Origin: Phytohabitans sp036906915
GTDB lineage: Bacteria; Actinomycetota; Actinomycetes; Mycobacteriales; Micromonosporaceae
Direction: 5' to 3'
NCBI RefSeq assembly: GCF_036906915.1
Contig: NZ_JBAKHX010000004.1
Coordinates: 248,001 to 312,000, forward strand
Length of the DNA stretch: 64,000 bases
The notes under the pieces are model-generated. The model ran no database searches. It had not been told where the DNA came from and saw only the letters and a program-made list of their open reading frames with translations. Made by a program: the position numbers and the translations under genes. This document shows, piece after piece, positions 23,964 through 31,850 of the stretch (position 1 is the first letter of the stretch; every line of letters starts with the position of its first letter).

Positions 23964-25231
23964 GCCCAGTCGTCGCGGCGCTGGCTGAGCGCGGCCAGCG
24001 GCGCGTCGGAGTCGGTGCGCGGCCGGGAGGCGTGGCGACTGCGGCGCTTGCCCGTCGCGGTCACCACCGCGGCGAGGGCGGTGGTGATCGGCACCGCCGC
24101 GATCAGCCCCATCGTCGCCACCACGCTGCGCACGATCTCCTGCGCGAGGAACTCGCTGGTCAAGGTGTCGGTGACCGCCCGGCCGGCCGCCACGATCAGC
24201 AGCAGCACCGGCAGGGACGCACCGGCGTACGCGAGCACGATCGTGTTGACGGTCGAGGCGATGTGCGCGCGGCCGACGCGGGTCGCGGCGCGGTAGAGCT
24301 CCAGGCGGCCCAGTGACGGATTGGCCCGGGCGAGCTCGGTCACCGTCGCCGATTGAGTCACGGTGACGTCGTCCAGTACGCCGAGCGAGCCGATGATGAT
24401 GCCGGCCAGCAGCAGACCGTGCAGGTCGACCCCGGACTGGATGAACGACAGGGTGGTGGCGTTTTCGTCCCCGTACCCGGTCAGATGGGTGACCGAGGTC
24501 GCGACGGCACCCAGTACACCTGTCAGCACCAGGCTGGCGAGCGTGCCGAGCACCGCGACGGACGTCTGGGCGTTGACGCCGTGGGTCAGGTAGAGCACCA
24601 CGAACATGATCAACGCGGCCCCGACGACCGCGACCAGCAGCGGCGGCTCACCGGCCCTGATCGCTGGCAGCACGAAGATCAGCAGGATCGCGAAGCTGGC
24701 CGCCAAACCGCCGAGCGCGGCAAGGCCGCGCCAGCGGCCGAAGCCGACGATGGCGGCGGCGAAGAGCACCACCAGCCAGACCAGCGGCTGGCCGCGCTGG
24801 TGATCCGCGATGTTGTACGTGCTGATGGTCGGATCGTCAGGATCGCTTAGCACGACGAGGACCACATCGTCGCCCACGCCCACCTCGGGCGCGCCGGGCC
24901 CGGCCGGGATGGGCGCCGTGACCTCTTTGCCCTTGTCGGGCCCGTCGTCGACCTTGACCGTCACCGTCCCGCACGGCCCCTGGGGCACGCTGGACGGCAC
25001 CTCGGACGCGGGCGGGCAGGTCTGCTCGACCACCTGCGTGACCGTGCCATGGTGGCGCGCGACCTCGTCGTCGGCCTGCGCGGCCGGCGGGGTGTCGCGC
25101 GGCCACAGGATGGCCGTGGCCACCACCGTGACCGCGAAGAGCGGGATCACGGTGGCGGCAAGGATCTTGCGGACCCGCGGCGGCGCCGGTGAGGGGCTGT
25201 CGGCCGGGGTGTGCACGTGGTCGCTGCCCAT
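23960..25231 (-). CDS. YibE/F-family membrane protein
   Basis: A 423-residue polytopic membrane protein: TM near 22-42, an extracytoplasmic beta domain with two Cys (about 60-140), then seven or so membrane segments. These include the conserved YibE/F core (YLTHGVNAQTSVAVLGTLASL; LTGYGDENATTLSF; GLLLAGIIIGSLGVLDDVTVTQSATVTEL; NTIVLAYAGASLPVLLL). Function of the family is not established. It is convergent with the CBM2 protein gene (shared CTAG). Confidence 0.9.
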   Translation of the reverse strand: MGSDHVHTPADSPSPAPPRVRKILAATVIPLFAVTVVATAILWPRDTPPAAQADDEVARHHGTVTQVVEQTCPPASEVPSSVPQGPCGTVTVKVDDGPDKGKEVTAPIPAGPGAPEVGVGDDVVLVVLSDPDDPTISTYNIADHQRGQPLVWLVVLFAAAIVGFGRWRGLAALGGLAASFAILLIFVLPAIRAGEPPLLVAVVGAALIMFVVLYLTHGVNAQTSVAVLGTLASLVLTGVLGAVATSVTHLTGYGDENATTLSFIQSGVDLHGLLLAGIIIGSLGVLDDVTVTQSATVTELARANPSLGRLELYRAATRVGRAHIASTVNTIVLAYAGASLPVLLLIVAAGRAVTDTLTSEFLAQEIVRSVVATMGLIAAVPITTALAAVVTATGKRRSRHASRPRTDSDAPLAALSQRRDDWA

Positions 25232-25259
25232 GACCCGGCCAGGCTACCCCGCCCGGTAA

Positions 25260-25288
25260 TTGACAACGCAAGCTAACGGCATTAGCTT
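25260..25288 (+). promoter_or_regulatory. TetR-gene promoter with overlapping operator, leaderless
   Basis: TTGACA (25260-25265), 17-bp spacer, TAGCTT (25283-25288) form a near-consensus promoter; the -10 ends 7 nt before the ATG at 25296, so the mRNA is probably leaderless. The perfect inverted repeat AAGCTAA-CGGCA-TTAGCTT (25270-25288) fills the spacer and -10, so a bound TetR dimer would block polymerase. Confidence 0.75.
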
Positions 25289-25295
25289 TCTAGCT

Positions 25296-25847
25296 ATGTC
25301 TCGTAGGGTCGGTCTCTCCACCACCGCAGTCGTCGACGCCGCCGTCGAAGTGATCGATGAGAACGGCCTCGACGCGCTCACGCTCGCAGCCGTCGCCAGC
25401 CGCACCGGCGTAGCCGCCCCGTCCCTCTACAAGCACGTCGGCAGCCTGGGCGAGCTACGCACGCTGGTCGGCCTGCGCCTGTTGGAGGAGATGACGGAGC
25501 GCTTCACGACCGCGGTCGTCGGCCGCAGCGGCGTCGAGGCCCTAGCCATCCTGATGCGGGAGTACAGGGCATTCGTCGTCGAACACCCCGCGCGCTACGC
25601 CGCGATGCCCGCCGACCCCCTGAACGACCCGGCACTGGCCGCCGCCGGCACCAAGCTGCTCAACGTATTCCTGGCCGTGCTGCGCGGGCACGGCATCGAA
25701 GGCCCCGAGGCGATACACGCCACGAGGTGCGCCCGCGCGATCACGCACGGCTTCGCGTCGATCGAAGCGAGCGGCGGCTTCGGCCTGCCCGAAGACCTCG
25801 ACGAGACCTACGAGCAGCTGATCCAGATGTACATCGCCAGCGTCTGA
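25296..25847 (+). CDS. TetR-family repressor
   Basis: A 183-residue regulator: HTH at residues 12-58 (VVDAAVEVIDENGLDALTLAAVASRTGVAAPSLYKHVGSLGELRTLVGL) and a C-terminal ligand domain of the TetR_C_33/WHG kind (FVVEHPARYAAMPADPLNDPAL; ARAITHGFASIEASGGFGLPEDLDETYEQLI). It is preceded by a promoter-embedded palindrome (autorepression) and followed after 24 bp by a membrane protein gene on the same transcript, its likely target. Confidence 0.92.
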   Translation: MSRRVGLSTTAVVDAAVEVIDENGLDALTLAAVASRTGVAAPSLYKHVGSLGELRTLVGLRLLEEMTERFTTAVVGRSGVEALAILMREYRAFVVEHPARYAAMPADPLNDPALAAAGTKLLNVFLAVLRGHGIEGPEAIHATRCARAITHGFASIEASGGFGLPEDLDETYEQLIQMYIASV

Positions 25848-25871
25848 CCCTGCTCTTCCAGGAGACTTCCC

Positions 25872-26519
25872 GTGTCGCCATCCCTCACCCGCACGCGCCT
25901 CGGCGCGCTCGCAATCGCCCTCGCCGGGGCCCTTTTCATCCTGTACCCCGCCGTCCGCCCCTGGCACGACGAGTCCACAGTCGACGGCGCCATCGCGTCG
26001 ATGAGCTCGGGAGCCTGGGTCGCGTCACACCTGTTCGCGATGATCGGCTTCATCCTGGTGCCGCTCGCGCTGCTGGCACTGCGAGGCGTGCTCGCCGCCA
26101 CCCGATCGGAGCGGCTCGCCTTAACCGGGGCGATCACCGCGTGGATCGGCGCCGGCCTGACCCTGCCGTACTACGGCGCCGAAGACTTCGGCCTGCACGA
26201 GATCGCGTCTTCGGCTGACGTCGACCGCATCGACCTGCTCGCCGTGGCGGAGGCGGTACGCATGAACCCGGTCGCCACCACGACGTTCGCCATCGGCCTG
26301 CTGGCACTGGGTGCCGGTGCGGTCATGGCAGCCGTGGCCGTCTGGCGCTCGGGTGTGCTGGCCCGCTACAGCGGCATCCCCTTCGCGGTCGGATTCGCGC
26401 TGTTCATCCCGCAGTTCTACGCGCCGGCCGCCGTCCGGATCGCCCACGGCGCGCTGGTCGGCGCGGGCTGTGCCTGGCTGGCGTGGGAGATCCGGAAGGC
26501 GGCGTCACCACAGAATTAG
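25872..26519 (+). CDS. Multi-pass membrane protein, partner of TetR
   Basis: A 215-residue protein with about six membrane segments (LGALAIALAGALFILYPAV, SHLFAMIGFILVPLALLAL, LTGAITAWIGAGLTLPYYG, TTFAIGLLALGAGAVMAAVAVW, IPFAVGFALFIPQFY, HGALVGAGCAWLAW) and a soluble loop EDFGLHEIASSADVDRIDLL. No transporter signature is recognised. GTG 25872 has GGAGA 6 nt upstream. It shares stop tetranucleotide TTAG with convergent purA. Confidence 0.75.
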   Translation: MSPSLTRTRLGALAIALAGALFILYPAVRPWHDESTVDGAIASMSSGAWVASHLFAMIGFILVPLALLALRGVLAATRSERLALTGAITAWIGAGLTLPYYGAEDFGLHEIASSADVDRIDLLAVAEAVRMNPVATTTFAIGLLALGAGAVMAAVAVWRSGVLARYSGIPFAVGFALFIPQFYAPAAVRIAHGALVGAGCAWLAWEIRKAASPQN

Positions 26520-27805
26520 CCGAGGAGGTCGTGGCGGACCACGTTCTCCTCGCGGCCGGGGCCGACGCCCACGATCGAGACCCGGGTGTCGACCAGCTCC
26601 TCGATGCGCTCCACGTACGCGCGGGCGGCCGGGGGAAGATCGCTGAAGACGCGAGCCTTGGTGATGTCCTCCCACCAGCCCGGGTGCTCCTCGTACACCG
26701 GGCGGGCGTGGTGAAACGCGGTCTGCGTCATCGGCATCGTGTCGACCCGCTCGCCGTCGATCTCGTAGCCCACGCAGATCGGCACCCTTTCCAGGCCAGT
26801 CAGCACGTCGAGCTTCGTCACCACCAGGTCGGTGATGCCGTTGAGGCGGGTCGCGTATCGCGCCACCACCGCGTCGAACCAGCCGCATCGGCGCTCCCGG
26901 CCGGTAGTCGTGCCGTACTCGGCACCGATCTTGCGAAGGTGGGCGCCGTTGTCGTCGAACAACTCCGTCGGGAACGGCCCCGACCCCACCCGGGTCGTGT
27001 ACGCCTTGGTAACGCCGATGACCTTGGAGATGGCGGTCGGCGGGATGCCCGCACCGACGCACGCCCCACCCGCCGACGGGTTGGACGAGGTCACGAACGG
27101 GTACGTGCCGTGGTCCATGTCGAGCATGGTGGCCTGAGCGCCCTCCAGCAGCACCGTGTCGCCGCGGTCCAGCGCGTCCCACAGGATCGTGCGGGTCTCC
27201 GCGATGTACGGCCGCAGCCGCTCCGCGTACGCCAGGTACTCCTCGACGACAGCCGCCGGATCCAGCGCCTTGCGGTTGTACACCTTGAACATGATCTGGT
27301 TCTTCTCGCGAAGCACCAGCTCGAGCTTCTTGCGGAGGATGCCCGGGTCCAGCAGGTCCTGCACGCGGATCCCGATCCGCGCCACCTTGTCGCCGTACGC
27401 CGGACCGATCCCGCGCCCCGTCGTGCCGATCCGCGACGAACCCAGGTAGCGCTCCACCACCCGGTCGAGTGCCCGGTGATGCGGCATGATCAAGTGGGCG
27501 TCGCCCGAAATGCGGAGCCGCGAGACGTCGACGCCACGCTCCGCAAGGCCGTCGATCTCCGCGATCAGCACCTTCGGGTCCACCACGACCCCGTTGCCGA
27601 TCACAATCATCGCGTTGGGTGACAATGCGCCGGACGGCATCAGGTGTAGTGCGTACTTCTGACCGTCCGGAGTGATCACAGTGTGGCCGGCGTTGTTACC
27701 GCCCGAGTAACGGACCACGTAGTGGACCCGCTCGCCCAGCAGGTCGGTAACCTTGCCTTTGCCCTCGTCGCCCCACTGCGCGCCGATGAGCACGATCGCT
27801 GGCAT
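26516..27805 (-). CDS. purA: Adenylosuccinate synthetase
   Basis: A 429-residue enzyme joining IMP and aspartate with GTP to adenylosuccinate, the first committed step to AMP. Complete: MPAIVLIGAQWGDEGKGKVTDLL (P-loop and catalytic Asp), SGGNNAGHT, the GTTGRGIGPAYGDK IMP-binding loop, LLEGAQATMLDMDHGTYPFVTSSN, and the GTP-binding C-terminus (PICVGYEI ... GVGPGREENV). Length is normal. It is transcribed alone. Confidence 0.97.
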   Translation of the reverse strand: MPAIVLIGAQWGDEGKGKVTDLLGERVHYVVRYSGGNNAGHTVITPDGQKYALHLMPSGALSPNAMIVIGNGVVVDPKVLIAEIDGLAERGVDVSRLRISGDAHLIMPHHRALDRVVERYLGSSRIGTTGRGIGPAYGDKVARIGIRVQDLLDPGILRKKLELVLREKNQIMFKVYNRKALDPAAVVEEYLAYAERLRPYIAETRTILWDALDRGDTVLLEGAQATMLDMDHGTYPFVTSSNPSAGGACVGAGIPPTAISKVIGVTKAYTTRVGSGPFPTELFDDNGAHLRKIGAEYGTTTGRERRCGWFDAVVARYATRLNGITDLVVTKLDVLTGLERVPICVGYEIDGERVDTMPMTQTAFHHARPVYEEHPGWWEDITKARVFSDLPPAARAYVERIEELVDTRVSIVGVGPGREENVVRHDLLG

Positions 27806-27880
27806 CTTTTTCCCGCCTCCAGGGGCTCGGGTGCCAGGTGGCGACCGCGTGGCGAGCCCGAGGTGTCAGGCTAACAAGAA

Positions 27881-28765
27881 GTGACGGCCAGGTCAGAGCT
27901 GGCCACGGAGATCAGCAGGGGGTCACCGGCGGTGTACGACGTGGTGTTGCTCACCCTCGGTGCCGGCTGCGGCTCCCCACGGGTACCCGTGCTGTCCTGC
28001 GCCGACGCGCTGAGCGCCGGCGGCGCGAAGGTCGAAACCGTCACCGCCGACTCCGACGCCGAGATCGACGCCGTGCTCGACGGGCGCCGCGTGATCGTCG
28101 CCACCGCCGCCGACGGCCAGCTGCGGGCCGTCGTGCGCCGACTCGTGCGGCGGTACGCGCCAGCGCCCAGCAAGCGCCCCGCCGACCTGCCGCCGAACCG
28201 CACCATCCCCGACCTGCCGGCCATCGGCGTCCTGCCCATGGACCCGGTAGGCGACGACCTGGCGGCTCGGCTCGGCCTGCCCCGCGATCCCGCAGACGTC
28301 GCCGCCGCGGTGCTCGGCGAAAAGGTGCGCCGATTTGACCTGCTCCGCAACGATGGTGGCTCGGTGACGCTGGACGGCGCACTGGTGGGCGGCACCGGGC
28401 CGTCCTCTTGGCGCGGACGGGTGGAGGTCGACGACGCTGTGCTCAGCGACGGACAAGACCCGATCCTCGCGTGCGCGGTCGGCAACTCCACCGGATATAC
28501 GCAGTTTGACGGCTTTCCCCTGCTCACCGGGCCCGACCCGGCCGACGGCGTCGTCGAGGTCGCGGTCGCCGTCCCGGTGGTCACGCGCCGCCTGCTGCGC
28601 CAGCCGCGCCTGCGGCTGGAGGTCCGCCGGGCGCGCGGTCGCGCCGTGGCCATCACGCCGCGCGATGAGGAGATCGGGTACATCGACGACGGTGTCGAAG
28701 CCACGTTGAGCCACAAACGTTCGTGGTGGGTCGAGCCGGGTGCTTGGGCGGTGTACGTCCGCTGA
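27881..28765 (+). CDS. Diacylglycerol-kinase-like protein with degenerate nucleotide loop
   Basis: A 294-residue protein with the layout of DAGK_cat lipid kinases: VVIVATAADGQLRAVVRRLVRRY in place of the GGDGT loop, LPAIGVLPMDPVGDDLAARLGLP in place of the GTxNDFAR segment, EKVRRFDLLRNDGG and a C-terminal beta domain (PLLTGPDPADGVVEVAVAVPV). The first Gly pair of GGDG is replaced by AA, so catalysis is doubtful. GTG 27881 is the start. It lies between purA (divergent) and the Pro-rich MinD gene. Confidence 0.65.
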   Translation: MTARSELATEISRGSPAVYDVVLLTLGAGCGSPRVPVLSCADALSAGGAKVETVTADSDAEIDAVLDGRRVIVATAADGQLRAVVRRLVRRYAPAPSKRPADLPPNRTIPDLPAIGVLPMDPVGDDLAARLGLPRDPADVAAAVLGEKVRRFDLLRNDGGSVTLDGALVGGTGPSSWRGRVEVDDAVLSDGQDPILACAVGNSTGYTQFDGFPLLTGPDPADGVVEVAVAVPVVTRRLLRQPRLRLEVRRARGRAVAITPRDEEIGYIDDGVEATLSHKRSWWVEPGAWAVYVR

Positions 28766-28804
28766 CCTCTGTGCGAGGCTGCGGGGCGAGAGGAGGTAGA
28801 AACG

Positions 28805-31144
28805 GTGGAGGACAACCGGGGGCCCCGCCAGGTGCCAGTCGGGCCGAACCGAGGTGTGAAGCCGCTCTGGCCAACCGATGACTACGTCCCGGAGGACGTG
28901 CCAGCCGCGCCTCCCGCCGCACCGGCCCCGCCCCCAGCCCCGCCGGCCGACCTCTCACCCGTATTGCCGCCGGCGGTCGAGCTACCTCCGATCCCGCATG
29001 GTGGGTCAGGCACGGTCGCCGCTTCCTTCTCGGCCGAGCCGCAGCACATGGTCGCCGGTTCGTATCCGCCCGATCGCGAGCTCCCGCCGTTCGGGTCACT
29101 AGCCGCCGTCCCGCCGCCACCCATGTCGCCGCCCGGGCCTCCGGCCGCCTCGCCTTCCGACGCGGTGCCGCCCGCGCCGCCGGCCGTATCGCCGGTCCAC
29201 GCGCCGCCGTCCGGCCCTCCGGCCATGGGTCCGCCGGTCATGGGGCCGCCCGCCATGGGTCCGCCGGCGGCCGTTGGCCGGACGTGGCCGGAGCAGTCCG
29301 CCGGCTCGCCGGCCGTGGGTCCGCCGCCTGCGGGCGAGTTTGCGCAGCTGCCGCCGCCCGCCGACTGGGCCGGGTCGGGCGACAAGCTGCCGCCGGGGGT
29401 GTGGCCGCTGACCGGCAGCACCGATCTGGAGCCGCCGACGCCCATCCACGCGGGCCAGCCGATCGTCACCACGCCGCCGGCCGGCATCCCGGTCTCCGGC
29501 CCGCTGGCAGGTGCCGGACCGTTCGCCGCGCCAGGTTCCGCGCCTCCCCACGATGGCTCGCCGTCTACCGCGCCGTCGTCGGCGCCACCCGCACCCCCGC
29601 CCTACGCAGGCCCGCCGTCTACCGCGTCGCCGTCGTCCGGCCCGCCCTACGCAGGCCCGCCGCTTGCCGCGCCATCGTCGGCGCCGCCTTCGTCCGGCCC
29701 GCCCTATGCGGGGCCTCCAGCGTCCGTGCCACCCGCCTACGGCCCTCCGCCGTCCGCTCCTCCGCCCTACCCGGGTCCGGCTGTGCAGCCCTCGTCGGCG
29801 CCACCGGCGTCTGGGCCGCCTTTCGCAGAGGCCGCTGGGCAGCCGTCGTTGCAGGCGCCCCCGTTTGGCGTGCCCGCGCAGCCGGCCCACGCGTCCGGGC
29901 ACTCGGCGCCCCCGCCTCCGCAGGCACATCTCCAGAGCCCGCCGGTGTCGCACCATCCCGCGACCCCGCACGCGCCGGGGCCGCTGGCACCGCACCACGC
30001 CGCCCAGCCAGTCGAGCACGGGCAGGGGTTGCAGCCGCCGTCCGACCCATGGGCGACGACGGCGCCGATCAGCCACTCGCCAGCTTCGCCATGGGCCACA
30101 CCACCGACCACCCACCAGCAGCCACCACCCCAGCAAGCACCATCGCCCGCCCCGGTCCCGACACCGCCTCCGTCGCAGGCGTACACCGAGCACACCTGGG
30201 CGCCGGAGGCTGGAGCGCCGACGGCGGAAGAGTTCGCCCGCCGTCGCGCCGCGAAGCCTGCTGACCCGGTCGCGCGCACCGGCGTACGGGCGGCCGTCAA
30301 CAAGAGCACGCTGGGTCTGGTGAAGCTGGCGCCCGGCCGGGACGAGATGGAGTTCCGGCAGGACATCGAGAAGGTGCGGCGCAACTTCGGTGGGCTTCGC
30401 CAGGTCACCGTGGTCAACCCGAAGGGCGGCGCCGGCAAGACGGTCGCTGTGCTGTTGCTGGCGATGACGTTCGGTCAGAAGCGCGGCGGTTACGTGCTGG
30501 CCTGGGACAACAACGAGACCCAGGGCACGCTCGGCATGCGGGCGCAGCAGGACTTCCACAGCCGCACGGTGCGCGACATGCTGCGCGATCTCTCGAACTT
30601 CCAGGGCGCCCGGGGCCGGGTCGGAGACCTTTCGCAGTACGTGCGGGCGCAGGGTGAGGGCATGTTCGACGTACTGGCGTCGGATGAGTCGGCCACAGCC
30701 GGTGAGATGCTGACCGCGCACGCGTTCGGCGAGATCCGCGAGGTCGTCAGCCGGTTCTACAAGCTGATCGTGGTGGACACCGGAAACAACGTGCGGGCGC
30801 AGAACTGGCAGGCCGCCATCGACGCCACCGACCAGCTCGTGGTGACGATGTCGGCCCGTAACGACTCCGCCGAGACCGCTGCCCGGATGCTCGACCACCT
30901 GGAGCAGACTGGACGCACCCGACTGGTACGGCAGGCTGTGACCGTGGTGTCGATGCCGCCGCGCGCCCGCGACATCGACCTGCCGCCGATCCAGCGCCAC
31001 TTCGCCGCCCGCACCCGGGCGGTACTAGTCGCGCCCTACGACCGGCTGATCGACACCGGCGAGCCGCTCCGATACGGCCAACTCTCCAGCGCCACCCTCG
31101 ACGCCTGGCTAAGAGTGGCGGCAGCAGTCTCCGAAGGCCTCTAG
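28805..31144 (+). CDS. Pro-rich MinD/ParA-like ATPase, EspI-like
   Basis: A 779-residue protein. Residues 1 to about 480 are a disordered region dominated by Pro, Ala, Gly and Ser. From about 500 there is a SIMIBI ATPase domain with deviant Walker A KGGAGKT (540-546), VLAWDNNETQGTLG, switch LIVVDTGNNVRAQNWQAAIDATDQLVV and a C-terminal AVLVAPYDRLID. The layout matches EspI-type ATPases of type VII secretion and other actinobacterial MinD-like proteins. No esx, ecc or pe/ppe gene is nearby. ATG-equivalent GTG 28805 follows AGGAGG. Confidence 0.85.
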   Translation: MEDNRGPRQVPVGPNRGVKPLWPTDDYVPEDVPAAPPAAPAPPPAPPADLSPVLPPAVELPPIPHGGSGTVAASFSAEPQHMVAGSYPPDRELPPFGSLAAVPPPPMSPPGPPAASPSDAVPPAPPAVSPVHAPPSGPPAMGPPVMGPPAMGPPAAVGRTWPEQSAGSPAVGPPPAGEFAQLPPPADWAGSGDKLPPGVWPLTGSTDLEPPTPIHAGQPIVTTPPAGIPVSGPLAGAGPFAAPGSAPPHDGSPSTAPSSAPPAPPPYAGPPSTASPSSGPPYAGPPLAAPSSAPPSSGPPYAGPPASVPPAYGPPPSAPPPYPGPAVQPSSAPPASGPPFAEAAGQPSLQAPPFGVPAQPAHASGHSAPPPPQAHLQSPPVSHHPATPHAPGPLAPHHAAQPVEHGQGLQPPSDPWATTAPISHSPASPWATPPTTHQQPPPQQAPSPAPVPTPPPSQAYTEHTWAPEAGAPTAEEFARRRAAKPADPVARTGVRAAVNKSTLGLVKLAPGRDEMEFRQDIEKVRRNFGGLRQVTVVNPKGGAGKTVAVLLLAMTFGQKRGGYVLAWDNNETQGTLGMRAQQDFHSRTVRDMLRDLSNFQGARGRVGDLSQYVRAQGEGMFDVLASDESATAGEMLTAHAFGEIREVVSRFYKLIVVDTGNNVRAQNWQAAIDATDQLVVTMSARNDSAETAARMLDHLEQTGRTRLVRQAVTVVSMPPRARDIDLPPIQRHFAARTRAVLVAPYDRLIDTGEPLRYGQLSSATLDAWLRVAAAVSEGL

Positions 31145-31198
31145 CCGACCTCCGAAGGGCCCGCCGCCGCACACGCCCGCGTGGCCGGAGCGGGGAAG

Positions 31199-31627
31199 CT
31201 AGACGTTGGACATGGCGTCGCCGGCCGCCGGGTCGCAGTCGCGCAGGAACTGAGCGCAGCGGGCGGCCTCTTCTGCCTCACCGATCTCGTCGGCGGACCG
31301 GGAGAGCGCGTGCAGCGACCGGAGGAACCCGCGGTTCGGCTCGTGTGACCACGGCACCGGGCCGTGCCCGCGCCAGCCGCTCTTGCGGAGCTGGTCCAGG
31401 CCCCGGTGGTATCCGGTGCGCGCGTACGCGTACGCGGTGACGGCCTTGCCCTCGGCGAGCGCCCGACTGGCGAGAACCGCCCAAGCGGCGCTGTAGGTCG
31501 GATACCGGGCGGCGACCGCCTCGTAAGCCTCGGCTGTGCCCACCCGCTCCGCATCGGCCAGGGCGGCGACCGCCTTGTCGTCCGCGGGCAGCAAGGTGGC
31601 GGGCGGTTCGGGCATCAGGTTCTGCAT
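31199..31627 (-). CDS. DUF3151 family protein
   Basis: A 142-residue cytosolic helical protein of the DUF3151 family: MQNLMPEPPATLLPADDKAV, AYEAVAARYPTYSAAWAVLASRALAEG, AYAYARTGYHRGLDQLRKSGWRGHGPVPWSHEPNRGFLRSLHALSRSADEIGE. The tetratricopeptide-like helices and the conserved GWRGHGPVPWSHEPNRGFLR block are diagnostic. Function unknown; in actinobacteria it commonly lies near fba and purA, as here. ATG 31627 is chosen over GTG 31687 by the standard N-terminus. Confidence 0.88.
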   Translation of the reverse strand: MQNLMPEPPATLLPADDKAVAALADAERVGTAEAYEAVAARYPTYSAAWAVLASRALAEGKAVTAYAYARTGYHRGLDQLRKSGWRGHGPVPWSHEPNRGFLRSLHALSRSADEIGEAEEAARCAQFLRDCDPAAGDAMSNV

Positions 31628-31762
31628 GGGCACATTCAACCCGCAACCACCCCCGTACTGTGCCTGAAAGGCTGAGGGATTCGTCACGCGAGCGGCCGGT
31701 GCGCGAGACCCCGTACTGGGCTAACAATAAAAGTCCGGAGCCTCCCCAGGACCCGGTAACGG

Positions 31763-31791
31763 GAGCCCGGTGGCCTTGTGCCACCGGGCTC
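31763..31791. terminator. Strong hairpin, 12-bp perfect stem
   Basis: GAGCCCGGTGGC (31763-31774), loop CTTGT, GCCACCGGGCTC (31780-31791), followed on the plus strand by TCTCTTGTCC. No plus-strand gene ends nearby, so it may terminate an unannotated short transcript from 31630-31760 or shape a 5' leader. See findings. Confidence 0.6.
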
Positions 31792-31850
31792 TCTCTTGTC
31801 CGGTTGACTGTGCCATCACGCAGTTTGGTGCGTTGCGAGAAGATGGTGGT

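Noticed and set aside
31630..31720. Glycine-riboswitch-like string on the minus strand (AATCCCTCAG...CAGGCACAGTAC)
   Set aside because: The conserved core GCCGAAGGAGCAA and a closing P1 stem are missing, so the resemblance is likely chance.
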